Assembly: GCA_002081555.1 (NCBI GenBank)
Contig: MZNV01002642.1
Coordinates: 1 to 33,076, forward strand
Length of the DNA stretch: 33,076 nt
Origin: Protostelium mycophagum
Lineage: Eukaryota; Evosea; Variosea; Protosteliida; Protosteliaceae
Direction of reading: 5' to 3'
Shown here in pieces: positions 20,936 through 31,506 of the stretch. The stretch's first letter is position 1, and every line of letters starts with the position of its first letter. Position numbers and translations under genes: made by a program. A model generated the notes under the pieces. That model worked only from the letters and a program-made list of their open reading frames with translations. It was not told the origin of the DNA and searched no databases.

Positions 20936-23080
20936 ATGGCAAGAGTTGTATTATTCATCATCCTCTCTCTGTGTGCTATCTGTATCACTGGCGAAGATTA
21001 CTTCTCTGAGAGGGATTGGCATCATGTTATCGATTGGGTGGGACCTTACGGTGATTTCCAGTCGGTAGTTATAGAGGAGAAGCACCAACACATCATAGAC
21101 GTGAGATCATGTCATTTAATCGCTGTTGTGATATGGATTTCAGTTTGGCATCGAATTTATCAAGAAGAGATGGGAAAATGCAGAGACAGACTTCAAAACT
21201 TTGGAAGTACAGAAAGTTGTTCTGAAGCAATTCAATGGTCGTACTTTCTATGACATGAGAGGTCACTTAGGTCTGTATATCACTTTTATAGTTCGCAATG
21301 ATCCTCTGAATGAACATTAGGCTGGAACATGTTGATGAATTTTGAAGTAAAGAGGGAGCTCAAAAACTATAATATGACCCTCAGTGCCTTCAGATCGCAC
21401 GATGCAAAGCTTCACCCCACCCAATGGAATTTCACGGAAATTTCATCTCCTGAAGGATCTGTGCACACTGATGAGCTTTTTGGAAAGCAGCAAGAATTTG
21501 GTGTGGCGGTGCGTTTCATCTGAATGGAATTTTCCTGATCGTTGTAGAAGGAGGGTGAACCCGTTGTAGATGAAGGGGTTGTACACATGATGACGTATAA
21601 CATCTGGAATCTTAACCCCGACTGGGCAGTGAGAAAGCCCCTGATTGTTCAACAGATCAAAACGGTATCAATTTTCAAATTTCAAATTTTGGCGGGAAAA
21701 CCTGAAATTCGAAGGAAAAACCGGACATTGTGGGACTGCAAGAAGTCAGGTTCCATTCTACACGCTCATCTTCCACGCACCAGATATCAGAGGTATTTTT
21801 CCTCTCATTGCATCTATTTACACCGTTGTAGTTGGCGGAATTATTACCGGAATATCAATTTTTTTACGTTCCATCCATGACTGATTTCGCCGATGGAGGA
21901 CATAATGATGAGGGCTGTGGAGTCTTGTCAAGATGGCCGATTGTAGATACCGGGTAATTCAATTCACCCGATGTCATGACAACATCATTGACATCACAGA
22001 TTCCAGAAATTGACCAGAAATTTCTCCGATAACGTCGACGAACACTCCAGAACAATCTTAAAAGCCACTGTACAGAGCCCTCACGGTACGTCAAATGTCA
22101 AACGTCAAATATGTCAAACGTCACATTCACATCTACAACAGGACCTATAGAGGTCTTTGTTACGCACAGCTCACTTTCGAGGAATGGTAGGGCGCGTAAT
22201 GTGGTAGAGAAATGGACTTTTATGCAGAAAACAGCCAAGAAACAACCACAAGTGAACATCTCATTTTATTCTTTGTTTCCTTTGGCGCTCTACAACAACA
22301 AAATTCGATTTAAATTTTATTTTTTATTTGTATTGCAGGACTCGGTCAGTTTCCTACCACGTTAAGGTTCTCGTTAATGAACGCGTTTGTTACCGTGGAA
22401 ATTTGACCAAAATCTGCAAAAAATGTTTTATATTTTTTTGGTGATTTGTGGAATGGATGTACTTTTTTCCGGGAAAAACAAACTCTGCATCATTCATGCC
22501 AAATAATAAAATATCTGCTCGTTGTAGAGGAGAACTACATTAAAAAAATGAAACTATATATAGATGCAGTTGCCGTGGCAACGGTATAATTCTCTTCATC
22601 ATTTCAAGTGTGACATCTTTAAACGAAAAAGTAGACAGGTAGAATAGGACTGAAAAACGTAGATTCTATTAGGGGATCTTAACGAAGAGCCAAATGACGT
22701 CACTGTCGATTTCCTGATCGGCAGGAGGGAACTCAGCGGGCAGACCGGAAATTTCAAGGTAAATTCGATCTACAACGCGCCATCACATATCTCATGACAA
22801 TGTTACGCTCCCACAATTACTTTTGACAAACTACAACGAGCCATGAAATTTAATTACACAGGACGCTTGGGTAGAAGAACACGGTACTCATAAAGACAAA
22901 GAAGGATGGACTTACACAACGCTTCAACAAGCTCCAAAGAAGAGGATCGATTTCATACTGTACAGGGGCGAAGATTTCAAGTTGAAAAGGGTGTCCGTTC
23001 TACAGAACGGAAACGTACAACCCTCTGACCACAGAGCGCTCAGTGCCTGGTTTAAATACCAGAAAACGTCTGATTCGTAA
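20936..23080 (+). CDS. Secreted endonuclease/exonuclease/phosphatase-fold protein (10 exons, 432 aa)
   Basis: The start ATG gives a clear signal peptide (MARVVLFIILSLCAICITG), so the product is secreted or enters the ER. Residues 20 to about 175 form an N-terminal region I do not recognise. The C-terminal EEP domain has all expected metal and catalytic motifs: TYNIWN, IVGLQEVR, GVLSRWPI, FVTHSSLSR, LGDLNEEP and PSDHRAL near the end. EEP enzymes cleave phosphodiester or phosphomonoester bonds in nucleic acids, lipids or inositol phosphates; the substrate here cannot be told. Introns: 21101-21143, 21262-21320, 21509-21547, 21665-21714, 21793-21831, 21954-21999, 22086-22141, 22252-22662, 22759-22861. 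The exon total is 1299 nt, divisible by three. The 411-nt intron could hide a further exon. Confidence 0.88.
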
Positions 23081-23296
23081 TAAAGTTGAAAAACGGTTTC
23101 TGCGATGCTTTTTACTTCTTTTTTGCAAACAAAACGAATGCATTTTTGTGGTGAAATTGCGGTTGTTAGCGCCAAAAATATCGTGACAAGGCATTTTTGA
23201 AATAAAAGTCATATTTTTTCATAGTTTGAAAGAATTATTTTTTAAATTTATAAAATTTTCAAAATCTTTCAAAAGGAAAAAAATCTTTTCAAAAAT

Positions 23297-24088
23297 TTAT
23301 ACATAGTACACTCGAACTTTCGTCTTTGAGATCAGATTGTCCCCGTCAAAAAAACTTGTATCAATCACGATCCTTCCGCTGTATAGAAGTTAAGATGCAT
23401 CGATGACATAACATGAAGAGATGACCTGATGAGCTCTGCAGGAAGCATCTGAGGTGAGGATAAAAAGGTTGTCTGCCAACTGTTTGTGGACCCGGGGATC
23501 ACAAATCCAAACCAAACATCCCACTCTGGAGTCTTGTGTCAAAATGACTTCCGTGTGGATAAAGCTGCTGAGCAGCAGCACCAAAAATATTTCAATACAA
23601 AGAACGAAGGTTCTGTTCTTTGCAGATTTACCACAGCCTCTTTACAACATTCATTTTATGCCAATTTTTAGGTGTAAATAAATCATGCAATCGGTCACCT
23701 TCGATCATGGCACCCTCCATGACCACATGTTGCTTCACATGAAATTTTTCAATCTTCTCGGTCGATGAGAAGGTGATTTCTCTGGAGACAGCTTTGCAGG
23801 AAAGAATTTCTTTTGGTATTTTGGCTGCACAAAATCAGAAGCTAGAGATTTTAGAAGACATGCACATAAGGCATCGATTCGATTCATCTTGCATTTTCAC
23901 GTCGTCCAATGGATCTCACCAGAAATTTCTGTGTTTAGAATATCTTCTTTCCAGTTGGATGTGTAAATTTTCCTGCCATCTGCAGCATCTCTCAAGATCA
24001 TTTCCTTTCTATCATCATCAGTCCAACCATAAGCACCAAAAACATACAATCTAAAGCCTTCTGATATCTTTTTTAGCCTGCCTTCCAT
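23297..24088 (-). CDS. PDE6D: PDE6D, prenyl-binding protein delta subunit (4 exons, 158 aa)
   Basis: PDE6-delta is a soluble carrier that extracts prenylated cargo (Rho/Ras-family GTPases, INPP5E) from membranes and delivers it, notably to cilia, where ARL2/ARL3 release it. The sequence aligns along its whole length with the family: LRDAADGRKIYTSNWKED, IPKEILSCKAVSREITFSST, EKFHVKQHVVMEG, EEWDVWFGFVIPGSTNSWQ, QMLPAELI, and the C-terminal beta strands IVIDTSFFDGDNLISKTKVR ending VYYV. Length (158 aa) is close to the usual 150. Introns are 23825-23919, 23526-23698 and 23379-23425; exons sum to 477 nt. It converges with the EEP gene (216 bp between stops) and diverges from the guanylate kinase gene. 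Confidence 0.95.
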
Positions 24089-24212
24089 GTTGAGAAGATG
24101 CGAAGATGTGTCACTGTTGTGCTTTTTTTACAATTTGATGCTCTCCCAACGCGCTTTCCCATTGATCAGAGTCCAAAAGAAGAAGTTCCCACACATCCAC
24201 TCGTATAGAACC
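24089..24212. promoter_or_regulatory. Bidirectional promoter between PDE6D and RIIa-guanylate kinase
   Basis: The start codons at 24088 (minus) and 24213 (plus) are 124 bp apart. A T-rich run (TGTGCTTTTTTTACAATTTG) lies in it. Shared regulation of the two genes is an inference. Confidence 0.5.
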
Positions 24213-25407
24213 ATGACAGAGGTGAGCGTCGATCCACAGATTAAGAATCTGGTGGGGGATTATCTCGCAGACCTTCTTTTAAACAAGCCGGATGATGTCT
24301 TTACATTCACGAATGAGTACTTCACAACATTCCAACGGTCTACACAGAGTACATCCCAATTCGCCCATCTCCGTCCTGTAGTGGTTGTCGGTCCATCTGG
24401 CGTTGGAAAAGGAACTCGTGAGTTCATTTCTCATCATAATCTCTTACCCTCCTGTTCTTAAATGTATATTAGCTCATACTTTGTAGTGATCGGACGATTG
24501 ATGACCGAATTCCCAAATGACTTTGGATTCAGTGTAAGCCATACCACACGTGCTCCTCGTCCAGGAGAGAGAGACGGTGATCATACATAATACACTCAAT
24601 TTTGTCTAAAAATGTCGAGGTATCGAGTATCACTTCACAACAGTGGAATCCATACAGAAGGAGATAGAAGAGAAGAACTTTGTGGAACATGCTAACGTTC
24701 ATGGCAACTACTATGGAACAAGCAAGGTCAGTCGTTTTTTAAATCCTGGGTTCGTCATCAAAATTCAAAATCGAAGAGGCATCATCTTTCTTCCTAAAGT
24801 TTAGAGTCTAAACAAACAAGTGACAGAGTGTTGCATCATCTCTTCATCAAAAAACAATAAGAAATAATATTTCAATATAAAAGTGCTAAAAATACAAGGC
24901 AGCCATAAAGAGGGTGATTGAGAGCGGTAAGACACCCATACTAGATATAGATGTACAGGGCGCCCAGCAGGTCAAGTCCTCAGACCTCAACGCCAGATTT
25001 CTCTTCATCGCCCCCCCAACCGCAGAGGTACTGGAAGCACGTCTTCGTGGAAGAGGTGACCACATTATTACATCCAATGGATGACGTCTGTGTGTTGTTG
25101 GTTGCGGCTGGTGATGGCTGTACATCCTTCTGCATGCTCAGCGGACATGCATCTGAAGGAAATCCATCAAAATATTGCATCCTTGTCTGAAAAAATGCAT
25201 CAGTAATCAATGAGTACTATGAGCCGACATGACATTTTGGTAGGTACTGAGACAGAGGAGGCCATCACTAAGAGGTTAGCCGGTGCCAAGAGAGAGTTAT
25301 CCTTCTTGGAGAACTCCACCAACTTCTTCGATGCCGTCATCGTCAACAACAAACTGGACGAGGCCTACACCCAGTTTAAAGACTTCTTTGGCAAATCCTC
25401 ACAATGA
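24213..25407 (+). CDS. RIIa/DPY-30-type dimerisation domain fused to guanylate kinase (5 exons, 240 aa)
   Basis: Residues 8-45 ([20 protein letters not shown] then [11 protein letters not shown]) match the RIIa dimerisation/docking fold of PKA regulatory subunits and ciliary proteins. From residue 55 a complete guanylate kinase follows (ATP + GMP to ADP + GDP): P-loop [16 protein letters not shown]-binding [39 protein letters not shown] and a C-terminal helix with [20 protein letters not shown]. Key residues look intact, so activity is likely. The RIIa part would dimerise it or anchor it to an AKAP-like helix. Introns: 24418-24486, 24577-24619, 24727-24898, 25056-25243 (approximate to 1 nt). 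Exon sum divisible by three. Start chosen as the first in-frame ATG after the short promoter. Confidence 0.9.
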
Positions 25408-25454
25408 ACGTTCCGATAAAGATCTCTCATCGGCGTGAAAATCAGAGAACATGC

Positions 25455-26394
25455 TCATGTCATCCGATGCGCAACTGACGTCAGCAAATGTTGAGCGGGA
25501 GGGTTCGTTGGGATATCACATCTACAACCCCTATGGAAATTCCAGGGCCTTCGAGAAGAGCAGAACCCCAAAAGAGCATCGCATTCGTACGCCGTATTTT
25601 TTGCAGGGAAAAAAAAACCGCGGAACGCAAACCCCCCGCTCTCATTTCTCACTGAAAGATGCATATTTTGGACGAGAAATCCCGCTGCCTTTCACGAAAT
25701 TGTGGCGTGGAAGTGTTGATGTTGTGGAGCTTTTCTGTGTTTGGGGTTGTTGTTCTAAATTTATGCTTTGAAATGGTAATCGGGCGTGGCCCTGGGGTTC
25801 GGTGATGCTGTCAGGCCATTTGTTCACGTAAAAATTGAACGTAATAAAAAACATAATGACAGGAGCACCCACCAAAAATGGGAGATGGAAACCGCCACGT
25901 CAGCTTTTCCAGTCGCATCGGCAGAAGATATCCCGCGCCATAGACTCACAGACCTGCCTCCTCCCCTTCCAGAGCTCATCCTTATTCTGGTTGCCCCGAA
26001 GCTTAAATCGTCGGCCTGTCTGTGGACGCCTTCACACCTCTTGAGCTGTATTTACGTCCCAGAGAAGTCCGGTGTAACTATAGAGACGAGAAAATGTCAA
26101 AAAGATGAGAAAACGTAGATCGGATTTCTTCATAATAAACGGCAACTTCGGGAATTTTCGGTTCTTTATGAATTTGGCGTGACCAAAGGGGCGGTCGTTG
26201 GAGTGGAAGACAAATCCAAAATCACCCGGACGACCAACAGAACGTCCGAAACACAGACAGAACACGAGAAACAGGACAGAGATCATGAAGAGAACAATGG
26301 AGGACACTTGTACAGAATACAGAGACATTAGATCATCGACGAATCGATCATCAATAAAACACCATGTCAAGAAACTCTGCATCAGCAGGAACAC
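25455..26394 (-). CDS. Probable membrane protein, exon structure unresolved
   Basis: The first exon, from ATG at 26394, encodes about 70 residues with a strong TM helix (SSIVLFMISVLFLVFCLCFG) followed by GRSVGRPGDFGFVFHSNDRP. Downstream minus-strand frames contain another hydrophobic stretch near 25840-25880 that is hydrophobic in two frames (ISHFWWVLLSLCFLL or APVIMFFITFNFYV), then a polar tail with SITEPQGHARLPFQSINLEQ and LPRHNFVKGSGISRPKYASF. A late GTTGTAG acceptor near 25520 could give a short last exon ending at about 25455. I cannot decide all junctions or the family. The 5' end overlaps the plus-strand gene at 26285 antisense. Confidence 0.4.
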
Positions 26395-26707
26395 AGAATG
26401 GGAACCTAGTACAGAGTGGAGCAGTTACGAGGGAAGGCTAAGCGATCTGCTCTCATCGCCGAAGGAAGACCTCGACGTCCTCACCTTCGATTTTTTGGAC
26501 CAACCCATGTTTGACTGGGGAGTGGATCAGGACCAGAACTACATTGGCAACCTTAGCACGGGTGTCACTATCTTCTTCGAGCCACAGACCACCGAGGAGC
26601 CAGAACAAATTTCACGAGAACATATACAAGACACGATCACACAAATGGAGGAGCTTTTGATCTCTTCAACACGGCATACACCGCTATATAAAATTGTACA
26701 GGCTTAA
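26285..26707 (+). CDS. Uncharacterised acidic protein
   Basis: An unspliced frame runs to a TAA at 26707. The last 110 residues look coding: they are acidic and aromatic (SPKEDLDVLTFDFLDQPMFD, NYIGNLSTGVTIFFEPQTTE) and end in a helix (ISREHIQDTITQMEELLIS). In-frame ATGs are at 26285 (MKRTMEDTC) and 26297; an earlier one is at 26198. The 5' part overlaps the first exon of the minus-strand membrane protein, so either start may be wrong or an upstream exon replaces it. No family recognised. Confidence 0.5.
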   Translation: MKRTMEDTCTEYRDIRSSTNRSSIKHHVKKLCISRNTEWEPSTEWSSYEGRLSDLLSSPKEDLDVLTFDFLDQPMFDWGVDQDQNYIGNLSTGVTIFFEPQTTEEPEQISREHIQDTITQMEELLISSTRHTPLYKIVQA

Positions 26708-26877
26708 CTTGTAATTTGTTAATCGATTGTGTCTTTGAATGTTCTCGAGGACCAACCGCTCTATCCGAGAAGAGTCGAGTGTCAACAACACAAACAGCCG
26801 AGGGAAGCTCATGTACATCCTTGTTGTAGAGGCAACATTCTCAATTTCTCCGTTTTGACATCGCATATCCATCACCG

Positions 26878-28107
26878 ATGCCAAAGACAAAACCACTCAA
26901 ACAGATCCCACAAGAGATCGTGGAAGAAGATCACGAAGAGGAGGATGAAGAGGTTGATGAGGATGAGGAACAGAATGTAGAGGCAGATGAAGACGTCGAA
27001 GAGGACGCCGACGAAGACGTTGGAGGAGACGTTGAAGAAGACGCCGAAGAGGACGTAGAAGTGGAGGAAGAGAGACCAGCAAAAAAGCCGAAGAAGAAAG
27101 ACCCAGGAGTCGTCTATTTGAGCAGTCTTCCATCGTTCGTGAGACCTGGCTGGTTCAAGGAAAATTGGTCTATATACGGGCCCGTAAGTAATTGATTACT
27201 CGTATGTATACTTCATGATCACAGAAAAAATCAAGAATGATTTCAGATGATTTTGGATTAAAGAACATGATAGATCACGAGGACACATCTGGCACAGATC
27301 AAACAGAAAAAGAAGTCTGCTGGGGGAAATAACAAAGAGAGAAGATATTTTTCAGAAGGTTGGGTTGAATTCGAGAAGAAGAGACATGCCAAGAAGGTGA
27401 TTTTTTTGTCCTCATTTTTGGCTCAAGACATTTGCATCATCTTGTTGATGTTCGTTTTTCTACAATCGAGTAGATTACTCGAGGAAATCTCATCAAAAAC
27501 AAACATTAATAATGATGTGATGTATTTGGTGCTGATCTGATGTCCCTGGTATGGAGAATGAGGTCTTTGTTACTGATGTCTTCAGAGACAATTGAATTCG
27601 CTCTGCCGTCCAAACATAAATTATTCATGTAAAAAGATAACAAATGATAGCGATTTATTTTTCATCACTTCTACAACACTGTAAAATACAAAATTCCTGC
27701 ATAAAAATAAAAATATCAAGGTGGCAGAACTGTTGAATTGCCAGCCCGTTGGTAACCACGGAGGCAAGAGGAAATACCAAACAAGAGAAGTCATGTGGAA
27801 TGTGAAATATCTAGACGGTTTCAACTTTGACGATCTGCACGTGAACAGTGAGTGTCTCTATACATTTTGTTTTGGCTTCTCTTTGTCCGTTGTCAGATTC
27901 ACCCACGGTTTCTTAACGAGAGATTCACGGTCATAAACCTGCAACGCGCGTAGCCTCTTTACCTCCTTGTTAACAGCTGCAGCCGACCAAAGACAACAAC
28001 AGAACAGACTAAAGAAGAGACTGGAGGGTCAAACCAAGAAGAAGGACAAGTACATAAAGGCCGCAGACCAGGCCCAAACGGGAAAGAGAGCCAGAGAGAA
28101 CGAATAA
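26878..28107 (+). CDS. ESF2/ABT1 family pre-rRNA processing factor (4 exons, 228 aa)
   Basis: ESF2 (yeast) and ABT1 (animals) are nucleolar RRM proteins of the small-subunit processome, needed for early 18S rRNA maturation. After an acidic N-terminal tract of E/D repeats (residues 15-62) and a basic patch (PAKKPKKKDP) comes the family hallmark GVVYLSSLPSFVRPGW, then EGWVEFEKKRHAKKVAELLN, the YQTREVMWNVKYLDGF segment of the family core, and a lysine/arginine-rich C-terminal helix. Introns are 27184-27273, 27397-27720 and 27848-27976; exons sum to 229 codons. The 324-nt intron contains a CTACAAC word about 48 nt before its acceptor. The start is the first ATG, directly before the acidic tract. 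Confidence 0.9.
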
Positions 28108-29261
28108 AAGCGATTTTTCACGTGCTCATTGAAGAATGAGAATGGTGATGACGTCTTTAGACATCTGATCAACACTCCTCTGTGATAGAGGTGGCAGTTA
28201 TATTCTCGAAACGCAACGAAATTTCCATGGCGATGGATGAATAGAACAGAGGTCAAAATGTCTGTGGGTCTTCGTGTCACTTTGAGCCCACAAAATGATC
28301 CATTTCATTAAATCTTAACCACAAAGATTTGATTCCAAGTACCAACGGAGTTTTATTTCCGTCCTCTTTACGAACTCTACGTAAAGCTATCTGAACAATG
28401 ACGGACAGTGGATATTTCACTACATCCAATACCATGCATGTTAACGTTTTTTCACGTCAGTTACCGCAGCATTGTTGCTGCCGGGTTTACTGTTTAGACA
28501 TCGTTTCATTCAATATGGATACCTCATATGCCCAAGATGTGGACACATAGACTGCACTTACACGCCGGAATATGTGGATCGTGAGGTACAACATATATGA
28601 TATTTTTCTATATTATTTTCTTCTTTTTTCTTGCTGAGTTTGTTGTGGTATCATATTATTCCTATAAGAACTACACTGGTATTTAACAATAAATAGGTCA
28701 ACTTGAATTATGTTGTTATTTGTGCTGAACCATAGATGTGCTGATGGGATTATTTTCTTATTTTGAAGTCATAAAGTTTTTTGTTTGTTTTTTGTTATTG
28801 CTGAAGGATAGACAGCAAATATATGGTTAGAATCCTCAATTATTTCTGAATCAATAGGACGAATGAGAGAAGGCGAAGATTCAATGAGACATCCACGAGT
28901 GAGCATCTACCTGTGTGGTGAAGGTCTCCGAAAAGTGAAAACTAGGGTGGCTATTTCGGAGCGTCCTGTCTGAGATTTGTGTCTGTTCTCTTGTTGTGCA
29001 AGCACTGAACATTGTAGGTAAGGACAATTGGCCTGTTGGAGTTGTAGATTGAACCAAGGGACACAATAGCGTGTCCAAAATCATCTGGGAACCGTGAACT
29101 ACGAGACCTGCAGAAAACATTCTATTTTTTTATCACAAAGATTTGTGATACAACAAATCTTAGTATTCCTGATGTTGCACAATTGAGAAGCATCAAAGAT
29201 ATAAATTAGATGAGTCAAAATGATACTGATATTTCTTCTGCCTTTTGTATTTTACAACAGC
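28108..29261. other. Intergenic; one weak zinc-ribbon-like exon
   Basis: Two overlapping plus-strand frames near 28398-28590 deserve note. One is a complete 50-codon ORF (28398-28550, starting MTDSGYFTTS, cysteine-rich QHCCCRVYC). The other, open from an acceptor-like CTGTTTAG at about 28496 to a GAG|GTAC donor at about 28586, reads FIQYGYLICPRCGHIDCTY, with a CxxC knuckle. I cannot build a full gene from either. From 28620 to 29261 the DNA is T-rich, and the minus-strand frame at 28881-29120 has no supporting splice or motif evidence. Confidence 0.35.
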
Positions 29262-30518
29262 CTATACACCTCTCAGGAAATGCTTCGCGTTCTCGTAGCC
29301 CCAGAAACACACCGCATTCGATAGGAACGACCTTCAAAATATTTAAAAATAATATTATTGTTTAAAAATATATATCGTATCTACAACCAGCCATTATTCA
29401 TGACTCCCAACACTCTCAGAAATATACAACTAGCCACCTGTAGATGCAAGGTAAGAAGCCGTTGTAGAATCCCCTGACCCCTTGATCCCTGAAGATCTTG
29501 CGGCTGGCCTGCCACACGCCAGAATATTTCCGGAAACTCTTGTCGACGGTGTCCGTCTGTATCAACGACTTGACTGTGTCTGTTGGGTATGCAACCGTCC
29601 AGCAACATAGACCTGACAGACCTCCGGCCAGAAGAATTTTCCACGAAGAAGCTTGCGCTTGTCCGTCCCACATCGCCCGCTTGATCGTCTCTACAGATTT
29701 TTAGTGATGAAAAACAGCGTTGTAGATGTGAAAAATGTTGAGGAGAGCCTCACCATAACAACCGAAGTAAAGACCGTAGGCGGGCACGTTGCGGAATATT
29801 GTGGCGGTGAAGCCTTGAAAAACACCAAGAGTGCCGTTTGTCTGAGTGATCTTCCGTGCAGCATCGAATATAGAGGTGTATTGTGTGTTTGGTATTTGCA
29901 GCTGACATTTTAGTAGTTCCATGGGTCCATCTGAAATGTTGAGAAGATGACGATGGATCATTTCTACCTATGATAGCGGCGAAAGCACCGACTGTTCCTC
30001 CTGCCATTAGACAATGAATGGGTTGTAAATTGTCATCTTGACGTATGCTGCTGGGATCAGATCATCATCATGTTTCACGAATGACATCTGCTCACCTTGC
30101 GATAAATTGTCTCGTCTTTTCGTACCCCAAAAATTGTATGGCATTGTGCATGATAGAACCTAGAAGTGGCGATTGTATGCCAGCAAAGAGCCCTGACAGA
30201 CCTTCCTCTTTCAGAGTCAAACTGACACAGTTGATCATCCCAGTGTATCTCCCTTGTGTCTGAAGTCGAACTTTTACGGTGTCTAAAGGATGACTCATGA
30301 GTGCTTGTGTCTAAATCATTTAGAATGGCAGTGATTCAGATATATGATTGTACTTACAATGCCACCTATGCTTCCAGCTATGATTTCCACAACAGCAGTG
30401 GGAAGGATCCTGTTGGAACTCGATCTATTGCATTTTAGACACACAATAGAGGAGATGATTTGCACCTAACAGGTGTCACATCCACAACGTGGTCATCTAA
30501 ATTTCTTGTGGTTGGCAT
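29262..30518 (-). CDS. Mitochondrial carrier family protein (7 exons, 304 aa)
   Basis: Inner-membrane solute carrier of the SLC25 family with the usual three repeats. The PxD/ExxK signatures are SHPLDTVKVRLQTQ, DGPMELLKCQLQIP and YPTDTVKSLIQTD. Each repeat's second half is also present (GLSGLFAGIQSPLLG, GTLGVFQGFTATIFRNVPAY, GVRGFYNGFLPCIYRSFLSN), ending GYENAKHFLRGV. Length is the family norm. The pattern, with PMELLK in repeat 2, resembles the carnitine/ornithine branch, but the substrate is not assigned. Introns: 30425-30465, 30311-30357, 30048-30095, 29931-29967, 29691-29753, 29332-29437. Exons total 915 nt, a multiple of three. The start is ATG at 30518 (MPTTRNLDDHVV). Confidence 0.92.
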
Positions 30519-31260
30519 GTTCTTTGTTGATGTCTGCAGCGGTTTTGTAGCGCCGATTTGTTGGGATCTTTTCAGATCCTCAGGAATGCGATGTCTTTGA
30601 GAGGACGAGACAACACTTCTGTTTTTGAAGCTGCGATGGATGCTGCACCTGAATTATTCAAGTGTGTCTTTGTCCAGCCCTTGTCCATTCCAGGGAATTC
30701 AGAGCGGAAAGTAACTTTTCCCAGGCTTCTACAACTTTTTTGCAAGAGCAACCAAAAGAACAAAGATAGCCAACAATAGATCTTTAAAGACAAGAATAAA
30801 TGCTGTCGTTCGTGATGGGCTGTTCTGTAATATCACATACTACGATGTATCGCACATTCGACACGCATTTTCAATTTTCAAAGTTCAATTCGTGTCTGTC
30901 CTGGTTTGATACCGTTTTGGCAGACCCAATGCTTGCTACAGTTTACACAGCCCCCACACGTGATTTAACATTATATTACACATTGTAAATTGCGGTAGCA
31001 GACTATGACAGGCCGTCTTGCCGGCCAGGCGCCTTGGCCTCACTGCAACGCTGCCGCGTTATCCGTTCCGGCCTGATAACATAAATGAAATATAATAGGT
31101 GATTTCTCCCAATGTGCCTCAGATTCCATATTTAAGAGCAAGACCAGAAAAAAAGATCGAACGGGAACCACAAACGGAATCCAGAAAACCATGTCAAAAG
31201 TGCAGATCTGACACTACAACGCGGCCATAAATTTAGGAGTTCAAAAGTCAGATCATCGGA
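30519..31260. other. Intergenic with possible small membrane-protein exon
   Basis: On the minus strand at about 30730-30820, one frame reads TAFILVFKDLLLAIFVLLVA then LAKKL before a TAG that is also a GTTGTAG acceptor-like word. This could be the end, or one exon, of a small membrane protein; I cannot join it to anything. A GC-rich patch at 31010-31080 contains GGCCGTCTTGCCGGCCAGG with short inverted repeats and stands out from its AT-rich surroundings. Confidence 0.3.
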
Positions 31261-31266
31261 CCAAAC

Positions 31267-31506
31267 ATGGCCGGCTCTTATGGATACGACTGGCGCGACA
31301 ACATTGCTGATGCAATCGATACTCTCTCTGAAGATTACGCCATAATCGCAAATTTGAAAAGAGCACGAGGCGATCACCGCAATGACCCCAATTGGAATCA
31401 GTATTGGGAGGCAAAACTATATCTACTTGAGAGGATACACCTCGAACTGCAAAGAGAATCAGAAGCCATCATAGCGGATGTTGTTGCAATGGATGCAGAA
31501 GAATGA
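31267..31506 (+). CDS. Small acidic protein, unknown
   Basis: A complete 79-codon frame with a protein-like composition: MAGSYGYDWRDNIADAIDTL, then a helical stretch with YWEAKLYLLERIHLELQRES. No family recognised. Its place just outside or at the start of the Polinton-like element makes it either a host gene or an element-borne accessory ORF. Confidence 0.45.
   Translation: MAGSYGYDWRDNIADAIDTLSEDYAIIANLKRARGDHRNDPNWNQYWEAKLYLLERIHLELQRESEAIIADVVAMDAEE

Noticed and set aside
22252-22662. Exon reading DSVSFLPR inside the long intron of the EEP gene
   Set aside because: It would end the protein before the GDLNEEP and SDHRAL motifs; joining 22251 directly to 22663 keeps the whole catalytic domain.
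26897-27133. Leucine/arginine-rich minus-strand frame
   Set aside because: It is the antisense of the acidic repeat of the ESF2/ABT1 homologue; low-complexity shadow.
28881-29120. Minus-strand frame of 79 codons downstream of the carrier gene
   Set aside because: No motif, no partner exon, and it lies beyond the natural stop of the carrier.
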